The translations under genes were made by a program, and so were the position numbers. A stretch of 51,965 nt of DNA from Bacillota bacterium (lineage in GTDB: Bacteria > Sysuimicrobiota > Sysuimicrobiia > Sysuimicrobiales > Segetimicrobiaceae), in assembly GCA_021324295.1 (NCBI GenBank), contig JAJPJJ010000099.1, positions 1 to 51,965 of the forward strand, read 5' to 3'. Every line of letters starts with the position of its first letter. The first letter of the stretch is position 1. This document shows, piece by piece, positions 45,346 through 51,965 of the stretch. The notes under the pieces were generated by a model, which was not told where the DNA came from, did not search any database, and worked only from the letters and a program-made list of their open reading frames with translations.

Positions 45346-46592
45346 AGCGGCAGGTCGTGGTGACAGGCATCGGCGCGGTGACGCCCATCGGGTGCGGAGC
45401 CGCCGGCCTGTACGAGGGGCTCCGGCTGGAGCGCTCGGCGATCGACCGGATCACCCGGTTCGATCCCACGCCGTTCTCCTGCACGATCGCGGGGGAGGTG
45501 CGGGACTTCGACCCGGGAGCCTACATGGACGCCCGGCGGCTGCGCCGCCTGGACCGGTATTCGCAGCTCGCCCTGGCCTGCGGCCGCATGGCGCTCGAGG
45601 ACGCCCGCCTCCGCCTGACCGAGGAGAACCGGGACGCGATCGGCTGCTTCATCGGCTCCGCCATCGGCGGGGCGGCGTTCGCCGAGGAGCAGCACGCCAT
45701 CTTCATGGCCCAGGGGATTCACAAAGTCAAGCCCCACCTGGCCCTCTCGGTGTTCTGCGGCGCCGCCTCTTGCAACATCGCGATCGAGTTCGACCTGCGC
45801 GGTCCGTCGAGCGCCAACTCCGATAGCTGCGCGAGCGGGGCGATCGCGATCGGCGAGGCGTTCCGCGCGGTGCGCGACGGCTATGCGGACGTCATGCTGG
45901 CGGGCGGCGTCGAGGCGCCCCTGACCCCGCTGATCTTCGGCGCGTTTGCGATCATCCGGGCGATGTCCACCCGCAACCATGACCCGGCCCGCGCGTGCCG
46001 GCCGTTCGACCGCGGCCGGGACGGGTTCGTGATGGCCGAGGGCGCCGCCCTGCTCGTCCTCGAAGAGCGCGAGCACGCGCTCCGGCGCGGCGCGCCGATC
46101 TACGGCACGGTGCTCGGATACGGCACGAGTAACGATGCGCACCACATGACGGCCCCGCTCCCGTCCGGGGCGCAGGCGGCCCGCGCGATCCGGGATGCGC
46201 TCGCGGAGGCGGAGGTGCTGCCCCACCAGATCGACTACATCAATGCCCACGCGAGCAGCACGCCGCTGAACGACCCCGCGGAGACGCTCGCGATCAAGCA
46301 GGTCTTCGGAGAGCACGCCTACCGGATCCCCGTCAGCGGCACGAAGGCGATGCATGGCCACGCGCTCGGCGCGACCGGCGCGATCGAGGCGGCGATCTGC
46401 ATGCTCGCGCTCCGGCACGCCTACGTGCCCCCCACGCTCAACCTCGAGGAGCCGGACCCCGCCTGCGACCTCGATTACGTGCCCGGGACGGGGCGCGAGC
46501 GCGAGGTCCGCTACGCCCTGAGCAACTCCTTCGGCTTCGGAGGGATCAACGCGGCGCTGGTGTTCGGGCCGGCTCCCGCCGGGAGCACGTGA
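45342..46592 (+). CDS. FabF-like beta-ketoacyl synthase
   Basis: A 416-residue KAS II-type condensing enzyme. Active-site residues align with E. coli FabF numbering: Cys163 (SDSCASGA), His303 (NAHASSTPLND), Lys335 (GTKAMHGHALGA) and His340. It ends with NSFGFGGINAALVFG. This is not in a fatty-acid operon: no acyl carrier protein, malonyl transferase or ketoreductase is near. It is the last gene of the methyltransferase-flavoprotein-SRPBCC operon, so it probably makes a specialised ketide or lipid. The ATG overlaps the SRPBCC stop (ATGA). Confidence 0.92.
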   Translation: MKRQVVVTGIGAVTPIGCGAAGLYEGLRLERSAIDRITRFDPTPFSCTIAGEVRDFDPGAYMDARRLRRLDRYSQLALACGRMALEDARLRLTEENRDAIGCFIGSAIGGAAFAEEQHAIFMAQGIHKVKPHLALSVFCGAASCNIAIEFDLRGPSSANSDSCASGAIAIGEAFRAVRDGYADVMLAGGVEAPLTPLIFGAFAIIRAMSTRNHDPARACRPFDRGRDGFVMAEGAALLVLEEREHALRRGAPIYGTVLGYGTSNDAHHMTAPLPSGAQAARAIRDALAEAEVLPHQIDYINAHASSTPLNDPAETLAIKQVFGEHAYRIPVSGTKAMHGHALGATGAIEAAICMLALRHAYVPPTLNLEEPDPACDLDYVPGTGREREVRYALSNSFGFGGINAALVFGPAPAGST

Positions 46593-46622
46593 GCCGGTGC
46601 CCAGCGCCGACCGTGAGGACCG

Positions 46623-47948
46623 TCATGCCAGCGTCCGCCGGTCGAGGACCCGCCGGAGCTTGCCCCCCTCGCTGCGCGGCAGCGTGCCGGGGGCCACGAG
46701 CGAGACCTGGACGTGGATCCCGGTGACCCCGCGCAGCCGCTCCGCGACCCGGGCCCGAAGCGCGGCGACTGCGGCGCCGCCGGCGCCCGACGCCCCCAGC
46801 GCGTCGGCGAGCGCGGGCGCAACCTCGATCCTGACCTCCAGCGCGTCGAGGGTGCGCTCCCGCGTCACGACGAGCTGGTAGTGCGGAGACAGCTCGGCGA
46901 ACTGGACGACCACGGATTCGACCTGGGACGGGAAGACGTTGACACCGCGGATCACAAGCATGTCATCGGTGCGGCCGACGACGAGGGACATGCGGGCGTG
47001 CGTCCGGCCGCAGGGGCAGGGCGACGGGTCGAGGGACGCGATGTCGCCGCTGCGGTAGCGGACGACCGGCAGGGCCTCCTTGGTGAGGGTGGTGAAGACG
47101 AGCTCGCCGGGCTCGCCGGGACGGACCGGCTCCAGGCTGACGGGGTCGAGGGCCTCCACCAGGAAGTGGTCCTCGAAGACGTGCGAGCCCCGTTGGACCT
47201 CCACGCACTCGTTGCTGACGCCCGGGCCGATCACCTCGCTCAGGCCGTAGATGTTCACGGCCCTCAGCGGCAGCCGCCGCTCGATCTCCCGACGCATCTC
47301 CTCGGTCCAGGGCTCCGCACCGAGCACGGCGGAGCGCAGCGGCAGCTCCTCCGGCGCCAGGCCTCGCGCCGCGGCCGCCTCCGCGAGCGTCAGCAGGTAG
47401 GAGGGCGTGCAGGCGATGATGCGCGGGGCGAAGTCCTGGATCAGCAGGAGCTGCCGCTCCGTGTTGCCCCCCGAGGCGGGCACCACCGTGAGCCCCATCA
47501 GCTCGGCGCCGTAGTGCATCCCGAGCCCGCCGGTGAACAGACCGTACCCGTACGCGTTGTGGAAGACGTCCCCCGGCCGCGCCCCGCTCGCCGCGAGGCA
47601 CCGCGCGCAGACCTCCGCCCACACCCCGAGGTCGCCGCGCGTATAGCCCACGACGGTCGGCTTGCCGGTCGTGCCCGAGGAGGCATGGATCCGGATAACC
47701 TGCTCCCGCGGCACCGCGAACATCCCGAACGGGTAGTGGTCGCGGAGATCGGCCTTGCGCGTAAACGGCAGGCGCCGGAGGTCGTCGAGCGAGCGGAGGT
47801 GCTCGGGCCGCACGCCGGCCCGGTCGAACGCCTCGCGATAGAACGGCACCCGCGCGGCAAGACGCTGCACGAGATCCCGGAGGCGCGCGAGCTGAAGCGC
47901 CTGCAGGTCCTCGCGGGGCATCGTCTCGACCGGAACGTTCCAGATCAT
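46623..47948 (-). CDS. paaK: Phenylacetate-CoA ligase (PaaK-like)
   Basis: An AMP-forming acid-CoA ligase of 441 residues. It has HASSGTTGKPTVVGYT for ATP binding, FHNAYGYGLFTGGLGMHYGAE, ALGAEP-like VLGAEPWTEEMR, NIYGLSEVIGPGVSNEC, LVVGRTDDMLVIRGVNVFPSQVE and the C-terminal KLRRV Lys. All are typical of PaaK. Phenylacetate is the likely substrate, but no other paa gene is near. It converges on the ketosynthase gene with 30 bases between, and follows the sulfite-oxidase-like gene on the same strand. Confidence 0.88.
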   Translation of the reverse strand: MIWNVPVETMPREDLQALQLARLRDLVQRLAARVPFYREAFDRAGVRPEHLRSLDDLRRLPFTRKADLRDHYPFGMFAVPREQVIRIHASSGTTGKPTVVGYTRGDLGVWAEVCARCLAASGARPGDVFHNAYGYGLFTGGLGMHYGAELMGLTVVPASGGNTERQLLLIQDFAPRIIACTPSYLLTLAEAAAARGLAPEELPLRSAVLGAEPWTEEMRREIERRLPLRAVNIYGLSEVIGPGVSNECVEVQRGSHVFEDHFLVEALDPVSLEPVRPGEPGELVFTTLTKEALPVVRYRSGDIASLDPSPCPCGRTHARMSLVVGRTDDMLVIRGVNVFPSQVESVVVQFAELSPHYQLVVTRERTLDALEVRIEVAPALADALGASGAGGAAVAALRARVAERLRGVTGIHVQVSLVAPGTLPRSEGGKLRRVLDRRTLA

Positions 47949-48015
47949 GCGGATCCCCAGCGCCCGGGGCCGGCCGCGCCGCCGTGTCGCGGCCGGCGAC
48001 CGTCATCCCCGCAGA

Positions 48016-48594
48016 CTACCAGGGGTCTGAGTAGCGCTCCTCCTTCCAGGGATCGCCACGCATGTGGTAGCCGTTCTGCTCCCAGAAACCGGGCCTGTCC
48101 TCGCGCAGGAGCTCGAGCCCGCGCACCCACTTGGCGCTCTTCCAGAAGTACAGCCGGGGCACGACAAGGCGGCACGGCCACCCGTGCTCCGGCGCGAGCG
48201 GCGCGCCATCGTGCGAGAAGGCGAAGAGGACGTCGGGCTCGAGGAGGGCGGCGAGTGGCAGGTTGGTCGTGTAGCCGCCATACGCGTGCACCATCACAAA
48301 CGCGGCGTCCGGGCGGGGGCGGACGTGCCGCATCACCTCGCCGGACGCGACGCCCTCGAACACGTTATCGAACCGGGACCAGGCCGTGACGCAGTGGACA
48401 TCGCACCGGACGGTGGTGCGCGGCAGGCGCGTGAACTCCTCCCAGGTCCAGCGAACGGGCGCCTCCACCTCCCCGGTGACGGTGAACTCCCACGTCGCCA
48501 GGTCGATCCGCGGGATCCCGCCGTAGTGGAGCACCGGCCACTTCGCGGTCCGGTACTGGCCGGGCGGGAGCTTCGCGCGCGTGGCGTCCGGCAT
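48016..48594 (-). CDS. Sulfite-oxidase-like molybdopterin protein (YuiH/MsrP-type domain)
   Basis: A 192-residue single-domain oxidoreductase of the sulfite oxidase molybdopterin fold. The motifs are WTWEEFTRLPRTTVRCDVHCVTAWSRFDN (split: LPRTTVRCDVHCVT then AWSRFDN), whose Cys is the likely Mo ligand, LEPDVLFAFSHDGAPLAPEHGWPCRLVVP, and WKSAKWVRGLELL. No signal peptide, so it is probably cytoplasmic, unlike MsrP. ATG 48594 follows GGGAGG. It sits 30 bases after the FAD oxidoreductase and on the same strand; substrate unknown. Confidence 0.85.
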   Translation of the reverse strand: MPDATRAKLPPGQYRTAKWPVLHYGGIPRIDLATWEFTVTGEVEAPVRWTWEEFTRLPRTTVRCDVHCVTAWSRFDNVFEGVASGEVMRHVRPRPDAAFVMVHAYGGYTTNLPLAALLEPDVLFAFSHDGAPLAPEHGWPCRLVVPRLYFWKSAKWVRGLELLREDRPGFWEQNGYHMRGDPWKEERYSDPW

Positions 48595-48624
48595 CAGCCC
48601 TCCCTAACGCGCTTCCCGGTTGCG

Positions 48625-50160
48625 CTAGTGCCGTCGGATCTCGGCCGCCGGGGGGAGGGGATGGCTCCGGTCCGCCCAGGGCGCCGGGGGTCGGCCGATC
48701 GAGGAGACCGTCTCCGGCAGCAGGTACGCGCCCTGCGTGTAGAGCATGCCCTGCAGCGCCCGCACCAGCGCGGGGCGCTCGGCGAGCTGCCGGATCGAGA
48801 CCCGCGCCTCGATCGACAGGACCGCCGCCACGCCGGCGGCCTGGCCTTCTTCCATCGTCGTGGGCACGACCCGCGCCGACGCCGCCGCCTCCCACGTCGC
48901 GGAGATCGACCGACTGGCACAGATCACGTTCCCCACTCCCACCGGCACGAGCGAACGCAGCGGGATGGTGTAGATATACCGGTGGGCGGCGTAGGCGTTG
49001 TGCTCGCCGGGCCGGTACGGGTGGATATCGATCGGATAGCTCGCCACGCCGACCGCGTCCCAGAACACGCGTCCGTCGATGATGTCCTGCGCGGTGAGCG
49101 TGTACAAGCCGTGGATGTGGCGGGTCTCGCGGATATACAGGTAGTCCGCCGGGCGGATCAGATACGCGTGCGAGAACCCGGGCGCCATCTCTCGCAGGAA
49201 CTGGACGAGGGACGGCAGCTCCGCGCGCCCGCGGCGCATGCCGTCCGCGACCGACGCCGGGTCGGTGCCATCCACGCCGAAGATCAGCAGGCCGTTGACG
49301 AGGACCGAGCCGTCGTGCTGCAGGCCGAGGTTGAGGTCGTAGATGCCGACGCCCGGCTGCGTCGGGTGGTACACCCGCATGATCGGGCCGTATCCCCAGA
49401 TGTTGCCGTGGTAGACGCCGCCCCGGAGGATGTGCTTGGTCGTCACGCCGTACATCGCCGCGGCCACCTGGCGCCAGTCCACGCCGCCCAGCTCGAAGAC
49501 CAGGGTGGCCGACATCATCTCGCGCCCGAAGCCGGGCCCTTCCCGCCCCAGCGTGTACGGCACGCCGGCCATCGCCGCGATGTCCGCGTCGTCGGTGGCA
49601 TCCACGATCCGGCGGGCGCAGATCGTCTGCGTTTCGTGGCTGCGGGCGTCCTCGAACACCACCCCCGTGACCCAGGAGCCGTTCATCACCACGGCGACCG
49701 GACGGGTGTGCAGCCGCAGGGTGATGAGCGGCTCGTGCCGCACCTCCTCCCGGAAGACCTTCTTGGCGTACTCCACGTCGAAGGTCGTCCCGAGCCGATC
49801 GTAGATCTCCAGGAACACGCCGCGCGCCAGGTGGCGCCCGTCGAGATCGAAATCCATGTCGAGCATGTTGAGCATCGCCCCCGTGAGGTCGCCGCCGAGG
49901 TAGGGCCGGGCCTCGGTCTCGATCACGGGGGTGCCCAGCCGGGCCGCCGAAACGGCGGCGGCGACCCCGGCCGGGGTGCCGCCGACGACGAGGACGGGCA
50001 CGTGCACCGAGCACTCCGAGGACTGGGGCGAGACCGCACCCGCCCCGGCCGCGCCCGGCGCGGCGGGCGCGAGCAGGAGAAGGCCGACCAGCACGGCAAC
50101 CACGGCCACGGGCCTGGTGGGCCGGTGGGGCTCCCCGGCATGGTCCGGGTGACGCAGCAT
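48625..50160 (-). CDS. Secreted FAD-dependent oxidoreductase (PF12831-like)
   Basis: A 511-residue protein. Residues 1-45 look like a Sec signal peptide: a hydrophobic VAVVAVLVGLLLLAPAAP core and an AGA-like cleavage site. The FAD motif VLVVGGTPAGVAAAVSAARLG follows near residue 57, then EARPYLGGDLTGAMLNM, RRIVDATDDADIAAMAG and SISATWEAAASARVVPTTMEEGQA. No twin-arginine pair is present, though a folded flavin protein would normally need Tat. ATG 50160 is chosen because the -10 box lies 10 bases upstream; the ATG at 50172 lies inside it. The same-strand sulfite-oxidase-like gene follows. Confidence 0.85.
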   Translation of the reverse strand: MLRHPDHAGEPHRPTRPVAVVAVLVGLLLLAPAAPGAAGAGAVSPQSSECSVHVPVLVVGGTPAGVAAAVSAARLGTPVIETEARPYLGGDLTGAMLNMLDMDFDLDGRHLARGVFLEIYDRLGTTFDVEYAKKVFREEVRHEPLITLRLHTRPVAVVMNGSWVTGVVFEDARSHETQTICARRIVDATDDADIAAMAGVPYTLGREGPGFGREMMSATLVFELGGVDWRQVAAAMYGVTTKHILRGGVYHGNIWGYGPIMRVYHPTQPGVGIYDLNLGLQHDGSVLVNGLLIFGVDGTDPASVADGMRRGRAELPSLVQFLREMAPGFSHAYLIRPADYLYIRETRHIHGLYTLTAQDIIDGRVFWDAVGVASYPIDIHPYRPGEHNAYAAHRYIYTIPLRSLVPVGVGNVICASRSISATWEAAASARVVPTTMEEGQAAGVAAVLSIEARVSIRQLAERPALVRALQGMLYTQGAYLLPETVSSIGRPPAPWADRSHPLPPAAEIRRH

Positions 50161-50170
50161 ACTGGCCGCC

Positions 50171-50179
50171 ATTATACCA
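50171..50179 (-). promoter_or_regulatory. Extended -10 promoter of the secreted FAD oxidoreductase
   Basis: Minus strand TGGTATAAT (50179 to 50171) is 10 bases from the ATG at 50160. Transcription would start about 0-4 bases before the start codon. No -35 hexamer. The 11 bases CTGGTATAATG are the same as before the methyltransferase at 42856. Confidence 0.7.
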
Positions 50180-50425
50180 GAAGACCGTCGTGAAGTGGGG
50201 CCGCGACCATAGAAGGTCCCCGCATGGTTCGGCCCGCTGGAAGGCGTCTCCTCTTTGGTATATCCCCCCGTCTCACGCCGGACACCTCCCGGGCCCGCCG
50301 CCAGGGGGTCCTGGCTCAGGGGCGCTCCCGGTGTGGGCCTGCCCTCCGCTCCCAACCGGCGCGGTCCCATCAGCGTGCAGCGACGGGTCTGCGGCACGGA
50401 GACCAAGGGGCGCGCAATCTTCGCG

Positions 50426-50511
50426 GAGCGAGCGGTGGTCTCGGCATCGACCGAGCAGAGTCGGCGGAAGGTCTCCGCCCCGTCGGGGGCGCCAGGGCGC
50501 CGTCCGGCCGA
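50426..50511. repeat. Diverged interspersed element, copy B
   Basis: Second copy of the element at 38790-38869, in the 511-base gene-free region 50161-50671. It can fold into two small hairpins (CTCGG/CCGAG near 50440 and GGCGGA/TCCGCC near 50462-50478). A 13-base piece (50423-50435) also occurs at 8683-8695. Function unknown. Confidence 0.5.
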
Positions 50512-50562
50512 CGCCGGGGCGGGCCGGTCTCTTTGCCGCATGCCGTGCGGGGATGGGACCGG

Positions 50563-50588
50563 CGGCGACGACGCCGGCGTCGTCGCCG
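50563..50588. repeat. 26-bp perfect palindrome after tatC
   Basis: Bases 50563-50588 are a perfect 26-base inverted repeat without spacer (GGCGACGACGCC and its complement, with one more pair outside). It lies about 84 bases after tatC, in a gene-free region. It might be a protein-binding site or a hairpin ending the tatC transcript; no T-run follows on the minus strand. Confidence 0.7.
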
Positions 50589-50671
50589 AGCGCCGGGAGG
50601 ACCTCGCGCCCCGCTCCGGGCAGGTCCCCGCCGCCTCCCTGTACCACCACCGGATGCCGGTAACGGGGGGC

Positions 50672-51421
50672 CTAGCTCGCCTGGGTGCTGGGGCGCGCCG
50701 GCTGGGGGGCGGGCGGCCGGATGAAGATCCGGCAGAGGACGATGCTGAACTCGTACAGCAGCCCCATAGGGATCGCGACGAGAGCCATCGTCACCGGGCT
50801 CCAGTCCGGGGTCGCGAACACGGCGATGGCCGCGATCACCATGTAGGCGATGCGCCACTCCCGGCGCAGCGTCTGCGGCGTCACGAGACCCAGCGCGGCG
50901 AGCGACAGGATCACCAGCGGTGTCTCGAACGTCCCGCCCACGATCAGCAGGAAGAACAGCACGTAGTTGATATAGGCGTTGGCGGTGAGGAGCACGTGGA
51001 ACTGGTTCCCCGCCTGCGAGAGCAGCCACCGGGTGCTCACCGGCAGGACGATCCAGTACCCGAACACGATCCCGACCGCAAAGAGCGCGCCCGAGAGCAC
51101 GGCCAGCGGCACGACTCGCCGCCGCTCGTTCTCCGTCAGCGCCGGATCGACGAACGCGAACAGCTGGTAGAGGATCCACGGCATGCTCACCGCGATCCCG
51201 AAGAGCATGGCGACCTTCACCTTGACGAGGAACGGCTCGAGCACCGTGAGCGTCGTCAGCTTCATCTCGCCCGTCGGGCGCAGCAGCAGGTGCAGCAGCG
51301 GATCCACGAACACGAGCCCGAGGCCGGTCGCGATGAGCAGACCGAGGACCGCGTACTGGAGGCGCTGGCGCAGCTCCTCGAGGTGCTCGATCAGGGTCAT
51401 CTCTCTATCGCGCGTGGTCAT
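50672..51421 (-). CDS. tatC: Sec-independent protein translocase TatC
   Basis: TatC recognises twin-arginine signals. The 249-residue product has six membrane helices, MTLIEHLEELRQRLQYAV near the N-terminus, LTTLTVLEPFLVKVKVAMLFGIAVSMPWILYQLFAFVDPALTENERR (seen in parts: LEPFLVKVKVAML, SMPWILYQLFAFVDPAL), and FETPLVILSLAALGLV. The ERRRVVP loop is typical. tatA is not in the window. It follows the deacetylase gene by 6 bases, on the same strand. Confidence 0.94.
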   Translation of the reverse strand: MTTRDREMTLIEHLEELRQRLQYAVLGLLIATGLGLVFVDPLLHLLLRPTGEMKLTTLTVLEPFLVKVKVAMLFGIAVSMPWILYQLFAFVDPALTENERRRVVPLAVLSGALFAVGIVFGYWIVLPVSTRWLLSQAGNQFHVLLTANAYINYVLFFLLIVGGTFETPLVILSLAALGLVTPQTLRREWRIAYMVIAAIAVFATPDWSPVTMALVAIPMGLLYEFSIVLCRIFIRPPAPQPARPSTQAS

Positions 51422-51427
51422 ATCACG

Positions 51428-51965
51428 TCACTCGGCATCCCGTGCCAGCTGCGACAGGGTCACGAGCGTGTAGCCCCGGTGGCGCAGTTGCACGATGATC
51501 GCAGGCAACGCCTGCGCGGTGTTCAGGGTCGTGCTGTGGAGCAGGATGATGGACCCGGGCTCAGCCCGGAGCGGCACCTGCGCCACAAGTGTCTTCGCCG
51601 GCGGCTGGGCCCAGTCCCCCGAGTTCTCGGTCCACATCGCGAGCCCCATCCCGGCGCGCCGGGCGGCGTCCGCGACAGCCACGGTGTAGTCGCCCCCCGG
51701 CGGCCGGAACCACCGCGGAGCGCGCCCCGTGATCCCGCGGATCACCGCGGCCGTGGCGTCGATCTCCTCGGAGGCCTTGGCTGGGGCCAGGCCCGTCAGG
51801 TTCGGGTGGTCGAACGTGTGGTCGCCCACCTCGTGGCCGTCCGCGGCCATCTCGGCCACGAGATACGGATAGGCGCGGGCGTGCTCCCCGATCACGAAGA
51901 ACGTGGCGACGGCGTGGTACCGCCGGAGGATCGCAAGCAGCAGCGGCGTGACAAGTGGGCTCGGG
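51428..51965 (-). CDS. Polysaccharide deacetylase (NodB-like), 5-prime end cut by window
   Basis: The 3-prime part of a NodB/CE4 deacetylase, about 178 residues visible. It has AVATFFVIGEHA, HEVGDHTFDHPNLTGL with the metal His pair, WFRPPGGDYTVAVADAARRAG, WTENSGDW, and GSIILLHSTTL. The frame is open to the window edge, and the residues just inside it (PSPLVTPLLLAIL) are those that normally follow the TFDDG motif. Likely substrate: peptidoglycan or chitin-type sugars. Cut by the edge, so start and signal peptide are unknown. Confidence 0.9.
   Translation of the reverse strand, partial: PSPLVTPLLLAILRRYHAVATFFVIGEHARAYPYLVAEMAADGHEVGDHTFDHPNLTGLAPAKASEEIDATAAVIRGITGRAPRWFRPPGGDYTVAVADAARRAGMGLAMWTENSGDWAQPPAKTLVAQVPLRAEPGSIILLHSTTLNTAQALPAIIVQLRHRGYTLVTLSQLARDAE

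Noticed and set aside
45342-46592. Chain-length factor or malonyl-decarboxylating KSQ type
   Set aside because: The active-site Cys163 is present, so it is a condensing ketosynthase, not a CLF or KSQ.
50160-50541. Longer N-terminus of the FAD oxidoreductase (start near 50541)
   Set aside because: The upstream part is Arg/Pro-rich and spans the -10 box and start region; the signal peptide begins at 50160.

Overview
The window is about 52 kb of very GC-rich bacterial chromosome. It is densely packed with genes, most of them on the minus strand in long operons whose members overlap by 1-4 bases (ATGA, GTGA, TAATG). It contains no tRNA, rRNA, CRISPR array, insertion sequence or phage gene. T-box control of ilvB, the YvcK/RapZ pair, short-form HisG with HisZ, a YerC/HisR-type regulator and sigma70-like promoters (TTGACA with TGnTATAAT) suggest an uncultured, high-GC lineage on the Terrabacteria side (for example Sysuimicrobiota/CSP1-3-like or near Armatimonadota). 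That placement is inference; the sequence alone does not fix the taxon.

Layout. 1-5.8 kb: membrane-arm genes of respiratory complex I (nuoA-H-J-K-L-M), without B, C, D, E, F, G or I. 5.8-8.4 kb: yvcK, rapZ and a small membrane protein. 8.8-16.5 kb: a TCA-cycle operon transcribed sdhC-sdhA-sdhB-icd-mdh-sucC-sucD. 16.7-20.2 kb: a membrane-anchored ClpP-fold protease on the plus strand, then a PduO-type cobalamin adenosyltransferase and an S9 peptidase. 20.3-29.1 kb: a histidine operon (yerC-ccmH-hisZ-G-D-B-H-A-F-IE-phosphoesterase) lacking hisC. 29.2-38.2 kb: an intramembrane-protease-like protein, then a branched-chain amino acid operon (ilvB-ilvN-ilvC-leuA-cimA-leuB) behind a T-box leader. 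38.3-42.7 kb: a small membrane protein, a methyltransferase, a TerC transporter behind a yybP-ykoY manganese riboswitch, a cobalamin-binding protein and a HAD phosphatase. 42.8-46.6 kb: a four-gene operon (methyltransferase, geranylgeranyl-reductase-like flavoprotein, SRPBCC protein, FabF-like ketosynthase) that looks like a small uncharacterised polyketide or lipid pathway. 46.6-52 kb: phenylacetate-CoA ligase-like enzyme, sulfite-oxidase-like protein, a secreted FAD oxidoreductase, tatC and a polysaccharide deacetylase cut by the window edge.

Together the genes describe an aerobic respiring heterotroph that makes its own His, Ile, Val and Leu. The TCA operon yields succinate and NADH/NADPH for the respiratory chain. 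Regulation is visible at three places: the T-box (charged tRNA senses BCAA supply), the Mn2+ riboswitch (P1 helix overlaps a terminator) and a YerC/HisR-like protein encoded just upstream of the his genes. Three genes carry an extended -10 box (TGnTATAAT) only 8-10 bases before the start codon, so leaderless or nearly leaderless mRNAs are probably used here.

The most unusual parts are the four-gene ketosynthase cluster, the membrane-arm-only nuo cluster, a diverged intergenic element present twice (about 38.8 and 50.4 kb), and the leaderless promoters.
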